Shown here: in pieces, positions 10,683 through 21,825 of the stretch
Layout: each line of letters begins with the position of its first letter
Numbering within the stretch: the stretch's first letter is position 1
Source of the DNA: Lunularia cruciata
Lineage: Eukaryota; Streptophyta; Marchantiopsida; Lunulariales; Lunulariaceae
Assembly (NCBI GenBank): GCA_948567375.1
Contig: OX419759.1
Location: 13,794,744-13,858,743, forward strand
DNA: 64,000 bases
Direction of reading: 5' to 3'
Notes under the pieces: generated by a model
The model's database searches: none
The model's input: the letters and a program-made list of their open reading frames with translations, nothing else
What the model was told of the DNA's origin: nothing
Translations under genes and position numbers: made by a program

Positions 10683-11240
10683 GCTAGTTGGTAACATCCT
10701 TGTTGCCAATGAAGTTTTGAAGTCCTAGATGGCCATATGTGTATTTTGGAGGTGAGAAAGAGGTTCCCATATGGCATCATAAAGGGGATACCCCTTCCAA
10801 AAAACCTTGTACTCCGTATGTTGTCAACTTCCTTGTTGAATATGGCAATGCACAAGGATACAATCAACTTCATACTCCCCATGATCATTGATAGGGAAAA
10901 GAAGAGAGGAGGAAGTTGGATTTGAGAGGAAAAGGAAGAGGAGTTAGGAACAAAGAGTTCCAACTTGGAAACATGAAAGACAAGGTGGATACGCATGTGA
11001 CAAGACAAGGCAAGTTGATAAGCAATAGGAGAGACAATTTGGGTGGCATCAAAGGGTTCTATCCAATTAAGGGCAAGTTTAAAAACTTGGGTATCAAAAG
11101 GGAGAGGGAGGTTAATAGAGGATAGCATGACTTTATCACCTACTTCAAAGATGAGATCACGATGATGGTAGTCCGCTTATTGTTTTTGATGATTCAGAGT
11201 AACAAGGAGGTGAGATTTGGCTTGTTGGAGAGATTAGGAT
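10683..11240 (-). pseudogene. Integrase C-terminus and chromodomain (H3)
   Basis: Coding on the minus strand. The frame at 10622-11128 starts LSSINLPLPFDTQVFKLA and runs through IAYQLALSCHMRIH and VFHVSKL, the usual C-terminal integrase linker. A frameshift then moves the chromodomain into another frame, where YKVFWKGYPLYDATWEP is readable (complement of about 10755-10810). The aromatic cage residues look kept, but the domain is out of frame with the integrase. Confidence 0.75.
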
Positions 11241-12104
11241 ATAGTGGTCAAGAATGTTGAAGTATGAGGAACCTAAGATGGAGGGGGAGCAAAAAGAGAA
11301 TCTTGAACAAGTGGATCTTGGCCAAAATTGAGAAAAAAAGGAGAAAAACCAATGCTTGCTTGTTTGGAATTGTTGTAGGCAATTTTTTTAGCTGCAAGAC
11401 ATTCATCCCAATTGGTATGGTGGACATTGACAAAGGCACGCAACATATCCTCCAATATATGATTTGCATGTTTGGTTTGTCCATCAATTTGAGGATCATA
11501 GGCTGAGGACAAAGCAAGCTTGGTGCCAAGTATCTAGAAGAGTGCTTGCCAAACTTCTTGATAAATTGAGGATCACAATCGGAGATGAGTACACATGGCA
11601 TCCCATGATGCTTGAAGACATTGTTGAAGTAGATTTGCACTAAGGTTGGAGCATCCATGGTATCACAGGTTGGTGCCAAGTGGATTTGCTTACTAAGCTT
11701 ATCCACAAACACCATGATTGTTGTGTGTCTTTGCTTTGTCTTGGGCAAGGATATGATGAGATCCAAGCTCACATGCTCCCATCAAATGGATGGAATGGCG
11801 AGTGGTTGAAGAAGTCCACTCGGCTTTTGGTTGTTGGCCTTGTTACATTGGCAGCTCTCACACAATTGGACAAATTCTTGAACATCTTGTGTCATGTTGG
11901 GCCACCACCGTCGGTGTTGGAGGGTACTCAAGGTCTTGTCCACACCCATGTGACCAGCTATGGGAAATCATGGGCATCTTGAAGGCGCACAAGTCTAAGA
12001 TCACCTTTGGCTAGAACATAGATTTGGTCTTCATGGAATAAAAGGCATTCCTTGAGGGAGAAGGTGTTGTACTTCTTGTCACATGTTGTAAGACAATCTT
12101 GTAC
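11241..12104 (-). pseudogene. Integrase core and zinc domain (H3)
   Basis: Coding on the minus strand. From 12104 down: the zinc domain (an AGHMGVDKTL…CESCQCNKA pattern, HHCC type), then from 11772 SLDLIISLPKTKQ with the first catalytic Asp, VFVDKLSKQIHLAP, and VLISDCDPQF with the second Asp. The glutamate helix is in another frame at 11273-11512 (DPQIDGQTKHANHILEDML, where the usual Glu is Lys). A frameshift at about 11510 and the changed Glu make it inactive. P-old is inserted just upstream, between RNase H and integrase. Confidence 0.8.
12101..12104. repeat. Target-site duplication of P-old, left copy (GTAC)
   Basis: GTAC lies directly before the left LTR and again at 34328-34331 directly after the right LTR. 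The flanking fifth bases do not match (T before, C after), so this is a 4-bp duplication. Confidence 0.7.
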
Positions 12105-12775
12105 AATAACACCCATTTGTGCATGTGTGTAGTATTGTGATATTTAGCTTGGTATTACAAGTAATTGAGAGATATTATTTATATAGAGATAAAGGATGGT
12201 TCTACATTAATCATGATTAACTAAAGTTAATCATAGCTAAGATAGAGAGGACTTTATTTTAAAGGAAGTAGAAAAGATGAGCACCACTATTTTGGATTCT
12301 AGTGTGTTAAATTGATATTATTCCTAGGTGTTTGGCTTTGAGGAAAGAGTTGAGAACTCTTGAGCCCACAAGCCTTTTTGTTTTGGAGTTTTCTATAGTC
12401 CAAAGATAGCCCATGTGAAGGAATCTTTGACTTAGTGGTTGGGTCAAGATAAGATCACATGCTTAGTGGAATATGCTCATATGGATGGATATTCTTTATA
12501 CTTTTTGACTTTACTTGACTTTTAGCCTAGTAACTTGAGTTACTCCAATAATTAGTAAATTTGGTGCGTAATTATTTCACAAGTATACAAACAAGGGGTG
12601 AGGAAGTACCCATCATCCTTTCATTTGCAACTATCTCTCTTTCATTGAGTTCTCTTGAGTCTTGGAGTGTTAGCCTTGGAGGAGTATGATGGAGTTGAGG
12701 TTCCTTGCTTTCTCAGTCCATGGTGTGTTACCATAATAGCCATCATAAGTTGAGTGAGAGACAGGCCGGCTCATA
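12105..12775 (+). repeat. 5' LTR of P-old (671 bp)
   Basis: It aligns end to end with the P-young LTR. The expected TGTAAC start reads AATAAC and the CTCACA end reads CTCATA. It has lost about 20 bases near 12655 relative to P-young. Several differences from its partner at 33615-34327 show an old insertion. Confidence 0.85.
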
Positions 12776-12777
12776 TT

Positions 12778-12798
12778 TTTGGTTCTGTTGTCGGGACC
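12778..12798 (+). other. Primer binding site of P-old (Asp-like, mutated)
   Basis: TTTTTGGTTCTGTTGTCGGGAC follows the LTR; P-young has TGGTTCCGTTGCCGGGAC here. The two differences are C to T changes. Confidence 0.6.
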
Positions 12799-12816
12799 CT
12801 TTTAGAAGGCAAGATA

Positions 12817-12987
12817 ATGTTCCACGTACAATTCTATATTAGACATAAAGAGGCTATGAGAGCTCACTTGGAAAGAACTTTAGGGGAGGAGAGGGCTGAA
12901 CTTATGTTAGAGAATTTGGACCCATTTGTATACTTTGTAGTTCATTATGATGTCTTTGAGTTGATTTTTTACATCTTGTACACTTGA
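12817..12987 (+). CDS. Small leader ORF of the P family (56 aa, open in the old copy)
   Basis: An ATG-to-TGA frame of 56 codons about 20 bases after the primer site. It is the same length and position as in the intact copy (23225-23395). Codon-by-codon comparison by eye gives 11 synonymous and 6 amino-acid-changing codon differences, fewer changes than expected without selection. Visible pattern: MFHVQFYIR at the start, a charged middle with GEERAELM, then DPFVYFVVHYD and a C-terminal IFYILYT. The second position of the shared PVV motif is changed here (FVV). No known domain recognised; function unknown. Confidence 0.6.
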   Translation: MFHVQFYIRHKEAMRAHLERTLGEERAELMLENLDPFVYFVVHYDVFELIFYILYT

Positions 12988-13624
12988 GAGGATTTGGAGA
13001 GATTATGTGAGGTGGATTGCAGATTTTGGGGATTAAGGTGTTTTTGGACAAAATCTCAAGTTTAGGATTTGGACTTGAAATTTCTACACATGATAACTTG
13101 AGTTATCCTTCAGTTAGCACACCTAAAATTATTGTGAGAGCTGCTATGTGCACTGGGCTATAATTTTTGAAAGTTGATAGGGTAAATTGCTCCTGGAACT
13201 ACTCTTTGGAAATTGTACAGAGTCTTCCATTTCTTCAATTTTTAGTGGATTGTAATGAAACTTTCCAAGAGTATTCATTGCATTTTATCCTACCTTTTAA
13301 CACAAAAATTAGATAGAAATCATTTTTAAGTAGAGAGTTATAAGTTATGAAAGTGAAAGGGGTGGTTTTCAGACCAAATCTGAAATATGTGTGCTGAATA
13401 GAAAGATGCCTAGGCCAAACGGCTTGATGAAAAGATCTAAAATTTTGCAAAGAGAGACACCCTGGAGTTCAATTGTGCAAAATTTCAAAAGATTATGACA
13501 TTCAAGTTGCAAGATTTGACTAACATTGTGAGGAAGGGTCAATTCTGCATAGTTTAGATTTCATGCATGAGGAGTGTGAGAGCAACAAAAAGCATGTTTG
13601 AATGTTTAGACTCATCTTGGGAAC

Positions 13625-14098
13625 ATGAAGGGTCACCAAGAGTGTAAATTGAGGCTATGCAAGGTTCCCCAAGGGCTTGAGGTGATTATAGAGGTGGATT
13701 TGAGGAGAAGAGAGTTTAGAATAGAATTTGAAGAGAGTGTTGAGAGGACCCAAAAACCTACACCACTTGGAGGAAAGAATGAATCTAGGTGCTTTTTATG
13801 TAGAAAGAAGGGACATAAGGCAAGTTCATGTCTATTGACTTTTAAGAGCAAGATATTGAGAGAAAGGAGAAGCTTACTTGACTTGGGTTTGCATGTTGGA
13901 CCTTCTTCACCAAGATTGGGACGGAGAAGCTCTAAGACCAAGGAGTTGTGTGAGGTTCGTGGAGTGGAAGGACTTCCAAAAAGACATGAGTGTAATGGAG
14001 TAAAAGCACTTTTGGAGATCTTGGTGAAGGATCTTGGAGAGAGTCTTAGTACAACTATAGAAATACTATCACCTTCATCAGCTAGTTCTCAAGATTAA
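13625..14098 (+). CDS. Zinc-knuckle ORF of the P family (157 aa, old copy)
   Basis: An open frame from ATG to TAA, the same 157 codons as the copy at 24044-24517. It has a retroviral-type knuckle CFLCRKKGHKASSC (C-x2-C-x4-H-x4-C) at about residues 57-70. A second Cys/His cluster (CEVRGVEGLPKRHEC at about 113-127) has lost one of the cysteines still present in the young copy. The C-terminus is helical and acidic. It lies ahead of gag, which has its own knuckle. Staying open while gag-pol decayed may be chance or slower decay. Role unknown; nucleic-acid binding is an inference from the knuckle. Confidence 0.65.
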   Translation: MKGHQECKLRLCKVPQGLEVIIEVDLRRREFRIEFEESVERTQKPTPLGGKNESRCFLCRKKGHKASSCLLTFKSKILRERRSLLDLGLHVGPSSPRLGRRSSKTKELCEVRGVEGLPKRHECNGVKALLEILVKDLGESLSTTIEILSPSSASSQD

Positions 14099-14339
14099 TG
14101 ATGGAAATAATCTTTCAACTTATGAATAAACTATCCATGAGAGTTAGATTAATATGCACTCTAGGATTTGATGTTGCTATAGAAATCTTGGAGCAACCTG
14201 AAACTTTTGTGTACCCTAGGGTAGATTATTCTCAAATGGTGTTAATCATGTATATACTCTATTAGTTGTATAGTGAGAAAAAGAAAAGAGAAAAAGAAAC
14301 AAAAATTGAGAGGAAAGAAAGATAATGAGGGGTTAAGAA

Positions 14340-15366
14340 ACTTCCGGTTTTCTTTGGCAAGGATGGAGAAGATATGGAGGCCTTTGTGAGAGACTTCAAG
14401 AGAGCTTATATAGGAAACAATGAGAGGAGGAAGAATGAGTGGGCTTCATTATTACCAGATTTCTTTGAGGATGTAGCACTTACATGGTATGAGTTAGATT
14501 ACAAAACGAAAGAGAGGAGAGATGGGGAAGAAGAGTCTTGGGAGAGTTTGACTTTAGCACTCATTGAGAAATTTCTTCTAGATGAGAGTTATGAGAGATT
14601 GATGAGTGAGGTTACCTTTCTCAAACAAGGAGTTGGAGAGAAAGTGAGAGTCTATGTGGAAAGAGTGGAAAAGTTAAAGTCCAGATTTTACGTAGTGTTG
14701 AGGAAGGGTAGGGATGATGTGGAGACTACTATGATTGGCATAGGGGCCATGCTCACCAAGAATTTTGTGGGAAGATTGAGACCACAAATTAGAAGCAAGG
14801 TGCGATATGAGAAACCTTTTTCCAAGGTTGAAGCTATCAAGATTGCAATTCGTATGGAGGAGAGTTTGGAAGGAGATAAGGGTAATTTGGTGGTGAAGGA
14901 GGTTGTACATCCTCCTCAAGGTTATAAGTATGGTGTAACTTCTGATACTTTGGTGGCAAGGGTTGCATCACAAGTAGTGGTTGGTCCAATTCTTGCACCT
15001 CCACCAAAGGATCCACTTCAAACCATCACAAAACAACCTACAGATCTCAAGATCAATGTGGTGCAACTATGGGAGAAGAGAGAGGTGGATCAGAATGGAG
15101 GGAGAGGGCCTAGGAGTTATGGAAGTTATCCATATAGAGGAGGTCAACTAACCAAAAATTTTAATGAGAGAAATTTTTTTGGTTGTGGAGGAAGAGGTCA
15201 CATCCAAAGGAAATGCCCAAATTCCATTTACAATGGAGGAAGAGGCTATGAAGGAGCCAATAGAAGGAAAGAAGGAGGTAGTGAAACCCAAGAGGCTCCT
15301 AATCCAAACAAAGGTAAGGGGATAGCATCTATAGACGTGGTTGAGAGTAAGTATGAGAAGGGATAG
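14340..15366 (+). pseudogene. gag of P-old (start lost, stop gained)
   Basis: It matches residues 1-345 of the intact polyprotein. The start is gone: the intact copy has ATGGGG before AAACTTCCGG, and those bases are deleted here. The frame stays open to 15366, where GAG has become TAG. It contains the retrotransposon gag domain (WASLLPDFFEDVALTWYE) and a zinc knuckle CGGRGHIQRKC whose first cysteine is replaced (FFGCGG for CFGCGG). Confidence 0.8.
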
Positions 15367-16431
15367 TGCTCAAATTCCAAGAGTCTTAATTTGGAGCTTT
15401 TGGTACAAGAGAAGAAGAGAGCTCGTTTTATAGAGGATGTGCACTCTTCTCAAGGATTTACTCCTAACCAAGATACTCATATGCCTACTAGGAGCACTTG
15501 CACAAGCACTTCAACGCCATCAACAACAAAGATGCCAAGGAAGAAGTTGGGGATAGAGGAATTCTTGATCACAAAGCAACAATGGAACTACAATGTCTTG
15601 GAGGATGTTGGTAGTCACAAGGCTAACATCATAGTGTGCCAATTGATTGCTTTGAATCCTACTTTGAGAACAGAGCTTAAAGGTGGTTTGAGTTCTACAA
15701 GGAGCAAGAGGAAGAAGAAGACAAAAGCTCCAATATCAATGGGGGTGGTGGATGCCAAGCCAACACCATGGGAGGCTTGTGAATATGCCTCCAAGATTGA
15801 TATGAGAGTGAATGGTCACAACATCAAGGATGCATTGGTTGATGGAAGATAAACAATGAATGCCATGTCAGAAAGGTTGATTAAGAAGTTGAGTATGATA
15901 CCCTCAAGACCTTCAACATTTGTAGTGAACATGGCAAACAAACAACAAGTTTAACCAATAGGGGTGATGGATAAGGCGGTAGTTTTAGTTATGGGAAATC
16001 TCATGACTTTCCAAGTCTTGAAGGATTCAAGCTATGACTTACTTCTTGGGAGGCCATGGTTGAGAGCAGCACGCACAATTGATCAATGGCACAAAGGGTA
16101 CTTGAGGATTGGGTCATCAAACCATAGAGTCACAGTTCCTATGACTAACACCACCAACACTTCACATTCAAATACACCATCTTCTGATTATTGGGAATCA
16201 GATTCTCAAGAAGGAGCTTCAGGTGTGGACACAAGCATGGAGGAGGAGACTTACACAGAGGAGGATGAATTTGAAATGGATTTAGATGTGTATCCCTTGT
16301 GTGCTATGGATTTTGCACCTAAGCTAGAGGTTTTGAAGGACCCAGATAAATCACCATTGACACTTGAGGAGGTAGAGAGGAGGTTATCTACCCTCAATAT
16401 GGCCCAAATGTTACCAAGGAGGAGAAGGTGA
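15367..16431 (+). pseudogene. Protease region of P-old
   Basis: Same frame as gag after the TAG. The protease active site of the intact copy (DGGSAVN) reads DGR-stop here, with a TAA at 15850-15852. Another stop follows near 15953, and a one-base deletion after 16405 shifts the frame before RT. DLLLGRPWLRAARTID near 16042 is the conserved strand after the active site. Not functional. Confidence 0.75.
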
Positions 16432-17754
16432 GATTTGAGGAGATTTTCCATAAGTTTATCCATATGTTTACTTTTAGTTACAAGGATTTGAAGGAAATCA
16501 CCATGGAGGAGCACACAATAGAGGTGGAGTCACATGCAAGACCAATCCTCCAAAAGTAACATTTCATTAGCCCACCAATATCTTTGGTTGTGAAGGAGGA
16601 GATTGATAAACTCAAGGAGGTTGGATTTATCTTTGAAGTGGAGAAATCAAAATGAGTGTCTGCAATTATGATTGTGAAGAAAAAGAATGACAAGCTTTGA
16701 GTATGTGTGGATTACAAGAAGCTCAATGTTGTTACCAAGAAGGACTACTACTCATTACCATTCATTGATGAGATCTTGGAGGAGGTTGCAAGACATGAGA
16801 AGTATAGTTTTGGAGATGATTATATTGGATATAACCAAATCAAGATTGCACCCGAGCATCAACAACTCACCACATTCACCACACCTTGGGGAGCTTATGA
16901 TTTCAAGGTCATGCCTTTTGGTCTTTGCAATGCTCTAGCCACATTCCAATGGTTCATGAACAAGGTATTTGAACCTTTCATTGGGAAATTTGTGAGAGAC
17001 TTCATTGATGACTTTTGTGTCTATGGGAGCAAAGAGGAGCACTTTGAGCACCTAATCAAGGTCTTGCAATGCTTGGATGAGGCAAATGCATCACTCAACC
17101 CAAAGAAGTGCATTTTGGATGTGAAGAAAGTCTACTTTTGCGGCACATCATCTCCAAGGATGGAATAGCAATTGATCCTAAGAAGGTGAGGAAAATCTCA
17201 GACCTTCCATTCCCTTCAAGCTTGACAAAGTTACACCAATTCTTAGGGATGGTTGGGTACTATAGGAGGTTCATCTTCTCATTTTCTAAGAAGGCTTATG
17301 CATTGACCATCTACATGAAGAAGGGTGAAGGTTACATGGTGATTTTAGAAGGCAAGAAGGCTCTCAAAGCTTTTGAGGAGCTCAAGCAATCCCTTGTTGT
17401 AGCTCCAATTCTTGCTAAACTTGATTGGAGTAAGCCTTTCATCCTCTACACTGATGCTTCTAATGTAGCTATAAAATGCCTTCTTAGTCAATTAGACCAA
17501 GATGGGCATGATCATCCAATAGCTTATGCTAGTAGGCAGATGGTTTCAGCAAAAAATGACTACTCTGTCACGGAGAGAGAAGGGTTGGTAGTGATCTTTG
17601 GTCTCAAGAAGTTTAGACACTACTTGATTGGAGGGAAAGCCACCATTATCATGGATCACAAGGCTTTGAAGTACATGTTCAACAAGCCTAATGTTGAAGA
17701 AAGACTAGCAAGGTGGATGATACTCTTGTTTGAGTTTACACCATTGAGGATAGG
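16432..17754 (+). pseudogene. RT and RNase H of P-old, cut by M1
   Basis: RT reads DYKKLNVVTKKDYYSLPFIDEIL, MPFGLCNALATFQ, and a catalytic RDFIDDFCVYG in the frame at 16707-17168. A frameshift near 17120 leads into 17108-17754, with FLGMVGYYRRFI and the RNase H segments LYTDASNVAI and MDHKALKYMFN. M1 sits at 17755, after ATAGG, close to the end of RNase H. Several stops upstream (e.g. 16556, 16655, 16700). Confidence 0.8.
17750..17754. repeat. Target-site duplication of M1, left copy (ATAGG)
   Basis: ATAGG precedes the left LTR and recurs at 32164-32168 after the right LTR. Removing 17755-32168 restores a sequence that matches the intact element at 28150-28190. Confidence 0.9.
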
Positions 17755-18491
17755 TGTAATACTCCGAGGACAAGAGAAGAGAGAAAACACAGATTGCACA
17801 CTCTAACATTCGATGCCCCAAGGGAGCACCTTCTCTTTATTATATAGACAAAGAGGATCTCCTCCAAGGAAGCTCCACCATAGGATTAGGGACACAGATA
17901 GGTGACATGTCAACAAGCTCCACCCTTGGATTACTTACTTGGATGGGTGACCTGTCTGGTCTAGGTCCTATCTGGTTGGTCAAACAAGCTTTGACTAGAG
18001 GGAATCTTTTAGGGAATCTTCCTATAAGAAAATCACGTGAGTAAGGTACCATTGGAAAGCTCTCGACGAGACAAAGCAAGGGGGAGGGAAGGCCAGCCTT
18101 TCCTCCATTGGGGGGGGGGGGGATCTGCACATTTTCGAGGCCTAATTCATCCGTTTAGGCCTCTGAAATTGCCTTCAAAGATTTCAGGCATATTTCGGTT
18201 CCTACTCTATTAGTAGAAGTTCACTTTTGGTGATACCTCTTTCTGATCTGTTTAGTCCATCATGTGTAACATCCTTCTAGATGTTACCAAACCAATTCTC
18301 ACCTTTAAATCATATGTCTAGCTATTGGTTCTAAGGTTCTCAAGTCTATTTCGGTTTTTGCCCTATTAGTAGAAGTACTCTTTTTGTGATACTTCTATCT
18401 GATCTATTTTGACCATCATGTATAACATCATTCTAGATGTAACCAAACCAAATTTCACATCTAGATCATATGGCTAACCCTTGGTATTACA
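17755..18491 (-). repeat. 3' LTR of M1 (737 bp)
   Basis: Ends TGTAATA/TATTACA form a 7-bp terminal inverted repeat. It contains a poly-G run near 18112-18122, a TATA box (complement of 17839-17846, TATATAAT), and two tandem copies of a ~156-bp unit (starting near 18191 and 18347), which lie in U3 on the element's strand. The partner LTR differs at scattered sites and in the G run. Confidence 0.9.
18191..18480 (-). repeat. Tandem ~156-bp repeat in U3 of M1 LTR
   Basis: Two diverged units begin TATTTCGGTT and each contain CTATTAGTAGAAGT, a TGATAC segment and TTCTAGATGT. Both LTRs of M1 have them. Tandem U3 repeats upstream of a TATA box are often enhancers; that role is an inference here. Confidence 0.7.
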
Positions 18492-18493
18492 GA

Positions 18494-18506
18494 CCTCTCT
18501 CCTTTT
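18494..18506 (-). other. Polypurine tract of M1
   Basis: The complement reads AAAAGGAGAGAGG, two bases from the LTR edge. Confidence 0.75.
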
Positions 18507-18687
18507 AAGACGCAACGTCCTCGTTGTGCAATTGTTGCTCAAATGCTTGCACCAACACCGGTGCATGTGCCAAATTGGCAGCGGGTTCCCAGGTTGCTTC
18601 ATAGAGGGGGTAACCTTTCCATTGTACTAGATATTCCACCCACGGATGGCGAGTACTACGCATGCGCTTTTGGAGAATCCGCTCCAC
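18505..18687 (-). pseudogene. Chromodomain of M1 pol
   Basis: C-terminal 60 residues of pol: ERILQKRMRSTRHPWVEYLVQWKGYP, continuing into ATWEPAANL, a canonical chromodomain with its aromatic residues kept. A helix (VLVQAFEQQLH) follows. Chromodomains of this kind bind modified histone H3 and steer integration. The stop codon abuts the polypurine tract. It is cut off from the rest of pol by an upstream in-frame stop near 18736. Confidence 0.85.
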
Positions 18688-18735
18688 TTCATATTTCTCT
18701 GTGCCATCAATGAGTGTCGGACAAGGTCGAATGTC

Positions 18736-18963
18736 CTATGTGGAAGGACCTTGGCCGGATTGGGGAGCATATCTGCATAGTAGGGAGACATGGAACATTG
18801 GATGGATCTTCATGTGTGGTGGTAGCTCAAGGTGATAGGCCACAGCGCCGATGCGACGAAGAATCAAGAAAGGCCCAATAAAACAAGCTCTGAGCTTACA
18901 AGATCCAACTAATGTGAGGTTGGTTGTCGATAGCCACACTTGATCCCCAACATTGAACTCCAT
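18736..18963 (-). pseudogene. Integrase C-terminal linker of M1
   Basis: Reads FNVGDQVWLSTTNL, FIGPFLILRRIGAVAY and HPMFHVSLL, the GPY/F-type module found in Ty3/gypsy integrases between core and chromodomain. In-frame stops flank it on both sides (near 18735 and 18980) within otherwise continuous pol. Confidence 0.85.
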
Positions 18964-18987
18964 GTGCTTCCGGTGTGCATCAGCATA

Positions 18988-19587
18988 CTACTTTTGTCGA
19001 TTTTGCACAATTTGTAACCTGTGCTTAGCGCTCTCCACACCTTGTTGGATTCTAGAAACAAATGTGTTGACTGCATAAACCTTAGTAGTCATTGGACGGA
19101 TCTTCATCAAGCTAGAAGGTGTGAAGGGATGCTCACCATACATGAGGAAGAACGGAGTGACTTGAGTGGACGTATTCACTGAATTGTTGTAAGCAAATTC
19201 CACCAACGGTAATAGGGTGTCCCACCTCTCTTGCTTTTCTAAGGTGAAGCCGCGTAACATGTCTTCAATCGTGCGATTAGCCCGCTCTGTTTGGCCATCT
19301 ATTTGTGGGTGGTAAGCTGTGGACATGGCCAACTTGGTTTTGAAGAAACCAAAGATTGTTCGCCAAAACAAACTGGTGAATTGGGTACCTCTATTGGTGA
19401 TGAGTACTCTAGACAAGCCATGGTGAGCAAAGACTGCATCTAAGTATAGTTGAGCTAGTTGTGGAGCAGTCACCTCCTTGGTGGTAGGGCGTACATGAAT
19501 CATTTTGCTGAGCCGGTCTACAAAGACCACAATGGAGTCAAACCCTGAGGTGGTCTTGGGTAATTCACAGACGAGATCCATACTCAC
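18988..19587 (-). pseudogene. Integrase core of M1
   Basis: Reads SMDLVCELPKTTSGFD (first catalytic Asp) and VVFVDRLSKMIH. Then comes VLITNRGTQF, where the second catalytic Asp of the DDE triad is Asn, and DGQTERANRTIEDML with the Glu. The Asn codon fits one G-to-A change. A TAG just upstream (near 19589), where relatives have Trp, separates it from the zinc domain. Inactive. Confidence 0.85.
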
Positions 19588-19593
19588 TTGTTC

Positions 19594-20049
19594 CTAACGT
19601 TGGGTAGGAGTGGGGAGAAGTTGAAGGAGCCCTGCAAGAGCTTGATTAGAAGCTTTGTTCTGTTGACAAAGTAGGCAGCTACGCACATAGTCCATCATGT
19701 CGTTGCTCATCTTGGGCCAATAGTAATGGCGCTTGACTGCATCCAAGGTCTTGTCCACTCCGGCATGAGCTGCAATGGCCAAATCATGACATTCCGCTAG
19801 AATGGTGGTGCGTAATTCTGGGACATTTGGGATCCATAATCTGCCATCCCAAAAGGTGAGTCCTTGGGTGCTGGTGACGCCTTTGGACGATTGTGCTTCG
19901 ACAATCTGTGGATCAGTTTTTGTAGCAGCTAGAATCTCTTGCCAGAATTCAGGGTTAATCTTAACCTCTACCACCAAGTTGTTGGCCATTGGCATGCGGG
20001 TGAATGCATCTGCAAGTTGCTTCTTACCTTCCACGTAGGTGATTGTCAT
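19594..20049 (-). pseudogene. RNase H end and integrase zinc domain of M1
   Basis: The frame starts in the last RNase H strand (TITYVEGKKQLADAFTR). It continues through the spacer to the HHCC domain: the AAHAGVDKTLDAVKRHYYW and SCLLCQQNKA segments. It is separated from RT by a TGA near 20058, where the sequence predicts Arg (CGA). Confidence 0.85.
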
Positions 20050-20076
20050 GTTGAAGCGTTGTCGCCACTCTGCCCA

Positions 20077-21603
20077 TCAAATTTGGCGATGAGATAGATC
20101 CTTTTGCATCTCGAGGTAGACTAGAGGTTTATGGTCTGTCTCTACTATAAATGCCTTCTCACCCAAGTAGTGCTTCCAATGCTTGGTTGCTAGAACGATG
20201 GCTAGCTCTTCTCGTTCTATGGTATGGTAGTTGCGCTCGGCCGGTAACAACTTTCGAGAGAAATATGCAATTGGATGCCATCCGTCATGCCACTCTTGTT
20301 GTAGGACTGCTCCTATGGCTACGCCTGATGCATCTGTAGCCAACTTGATTGGACGTTTTGGGTCATACCACTTCAAGATTGGTGCATGTAGCAAGGCGGC
20401 CTTCAATTCTTGAAAGGCCAACTCTTGTGCAGTTCCCCATATCCACTTCTTCCCCTTGCCAAGTAGTGCCGTTAAAGGTTGTGCAACCTTGGAGAAGTCC
20501 TTGACAAATCTACGATAGAATCCCGTCAACCCCAAGAAGCTCTTAAGTTGAGTCTGATCTTCTGGGGCACTCCATTTTTGAATGACCTCTATTTTATCTG
20601 TCAATACTTGAATGCCCTCTGCACTTACTCTATGCCCTAAGTAGTCTACTTCAGACTTGCCAAACTCACACTTTGAGATTTTGGCGTACAATTGATTCTG
20701 TCTTAGAATCTGGAGGACCTCTTGTAGATGTTGTTTGTGTTCTGTCATCGTGCTACTATATACTAAGATATCATCCAAGAAGACGATAATAGACTTATCC
20801 AAGTATGGACAAAATATGTCATTCATTAGACTCATGAAAGTGGTAGGCATATTGGTGAGGCCAAAAGGCATCACAAGATACTCAAAGTGGCCATACTTGG
20901 TTTGAAAGGCAGTTTTGTACACATCTTCCTCTGCAATTTGGATTTGATTATAACCGCTCCGCAAGTCCAATTTGGTGAAGTATCTCGCTCTATGCAGTTG
21001 ATCAAACAAGTCATCCATGCGAGGTAAGGGGTATTTGTTCTTCACTATTTGCTGATTGAGACCCCGATAGTCAATGCACATGCGCATTGTACCATCCTTC
21101 TTCTTCACAAACAATACAGGGGCCCCATATGATGATACGCTAGGTTGGATGAACCCTTTCTGTAACATCTCCTCAATTTGAGTCTTACACTCCTCCAACT
21201 CATGAGGTGATAGGCGATATGGGGCCTTACAAGGAGGTGTCTTCCCCGGGAGTGTCTCTATTTTGTGATCTACTCGCCTTTTAGGTGGTATTCCTGAGGG
21301 TAGATCATCGGGAAAGACATCTTGAAACTCATCCACCACATCCTTCAATTTCTCAGGAATTTGTCCAACGAGTTGTGCACTCTGGACTTCTCTTATTAGA
21401 CCCATAAAACATCTATCGGTCTTACAGACAGTTGTTGTCCCTACGACATATAGAGGCAGTTTCTGCCTGTGTGATTTTTCTTTAACCCCAATGATTGACC
21501 ATTGGTGGGTTCTCACTACTTTCTTCCTCCAATCCACCATTGGGTTGTACTGCTCCATCCATGGCATGCCTAAAATTACATCATAATGGGCTAACTGTAT
21601 CAC
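20077..21603 (-). pseudogene. Reverse transcriptase and RNase H of M1 (508 aa)
   Basis: A long open frame covering the protease tail ([16 protein letters not shown]), RT and RNase H. RT has [32 protein letters not shown] (usually NAPATF), and an intact catalytic FLDDILVYS at about residue 272. It continues with [15 protein letters not shown]. RNase H has [16 protein letters not shown] (about 418) and [10 protein letters not shown]. Single stops close it at both ends (21604-21606 and about 20074), so the polyprotein is broken although this module looks sound. Confidence 0.9.
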
Positions 21604-21606
21604 TCG

Positions 21607-21825
21607 CTACTCAATTGCTTCTTGATATTCTCCTATAGAGAGGGTTACCCGTCTAGGTAATGATTCAATCCTCTTTGTTTGCCCATTTGGTAACTCTACT
21701 TCTTCACTTCCATCTCTCTCTAGATCCATTCCCAAGCTTATTGCAACAAAGCGAGACAAGAAATTCTCTATTGCTCCTGGATCTATTAATACTCTCACTT
21801 GATTACCTTCTAGGATTCCATTCAT
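21607..21825 (-). pseudogene. Aspartic protease of M1
   Basis: Reads NGILEGNQVRVLIDPGAIEN: the catalytic D-x-G triplet is present as DPGA where DSGA is usual. FLSRFVAISLGM and IGEYQEAIE follow, then TAG. The Pro beside the catalytic Asp may impair it. Confidence 0.8.

Noticed and set aside
18112-18122. Poly-G run in the M1 LTR as a G-quadruplex signal
   Set aside because: It is a single run, not four spaced G tracts, and its length varies between the two LTRs, so slippage is enough.
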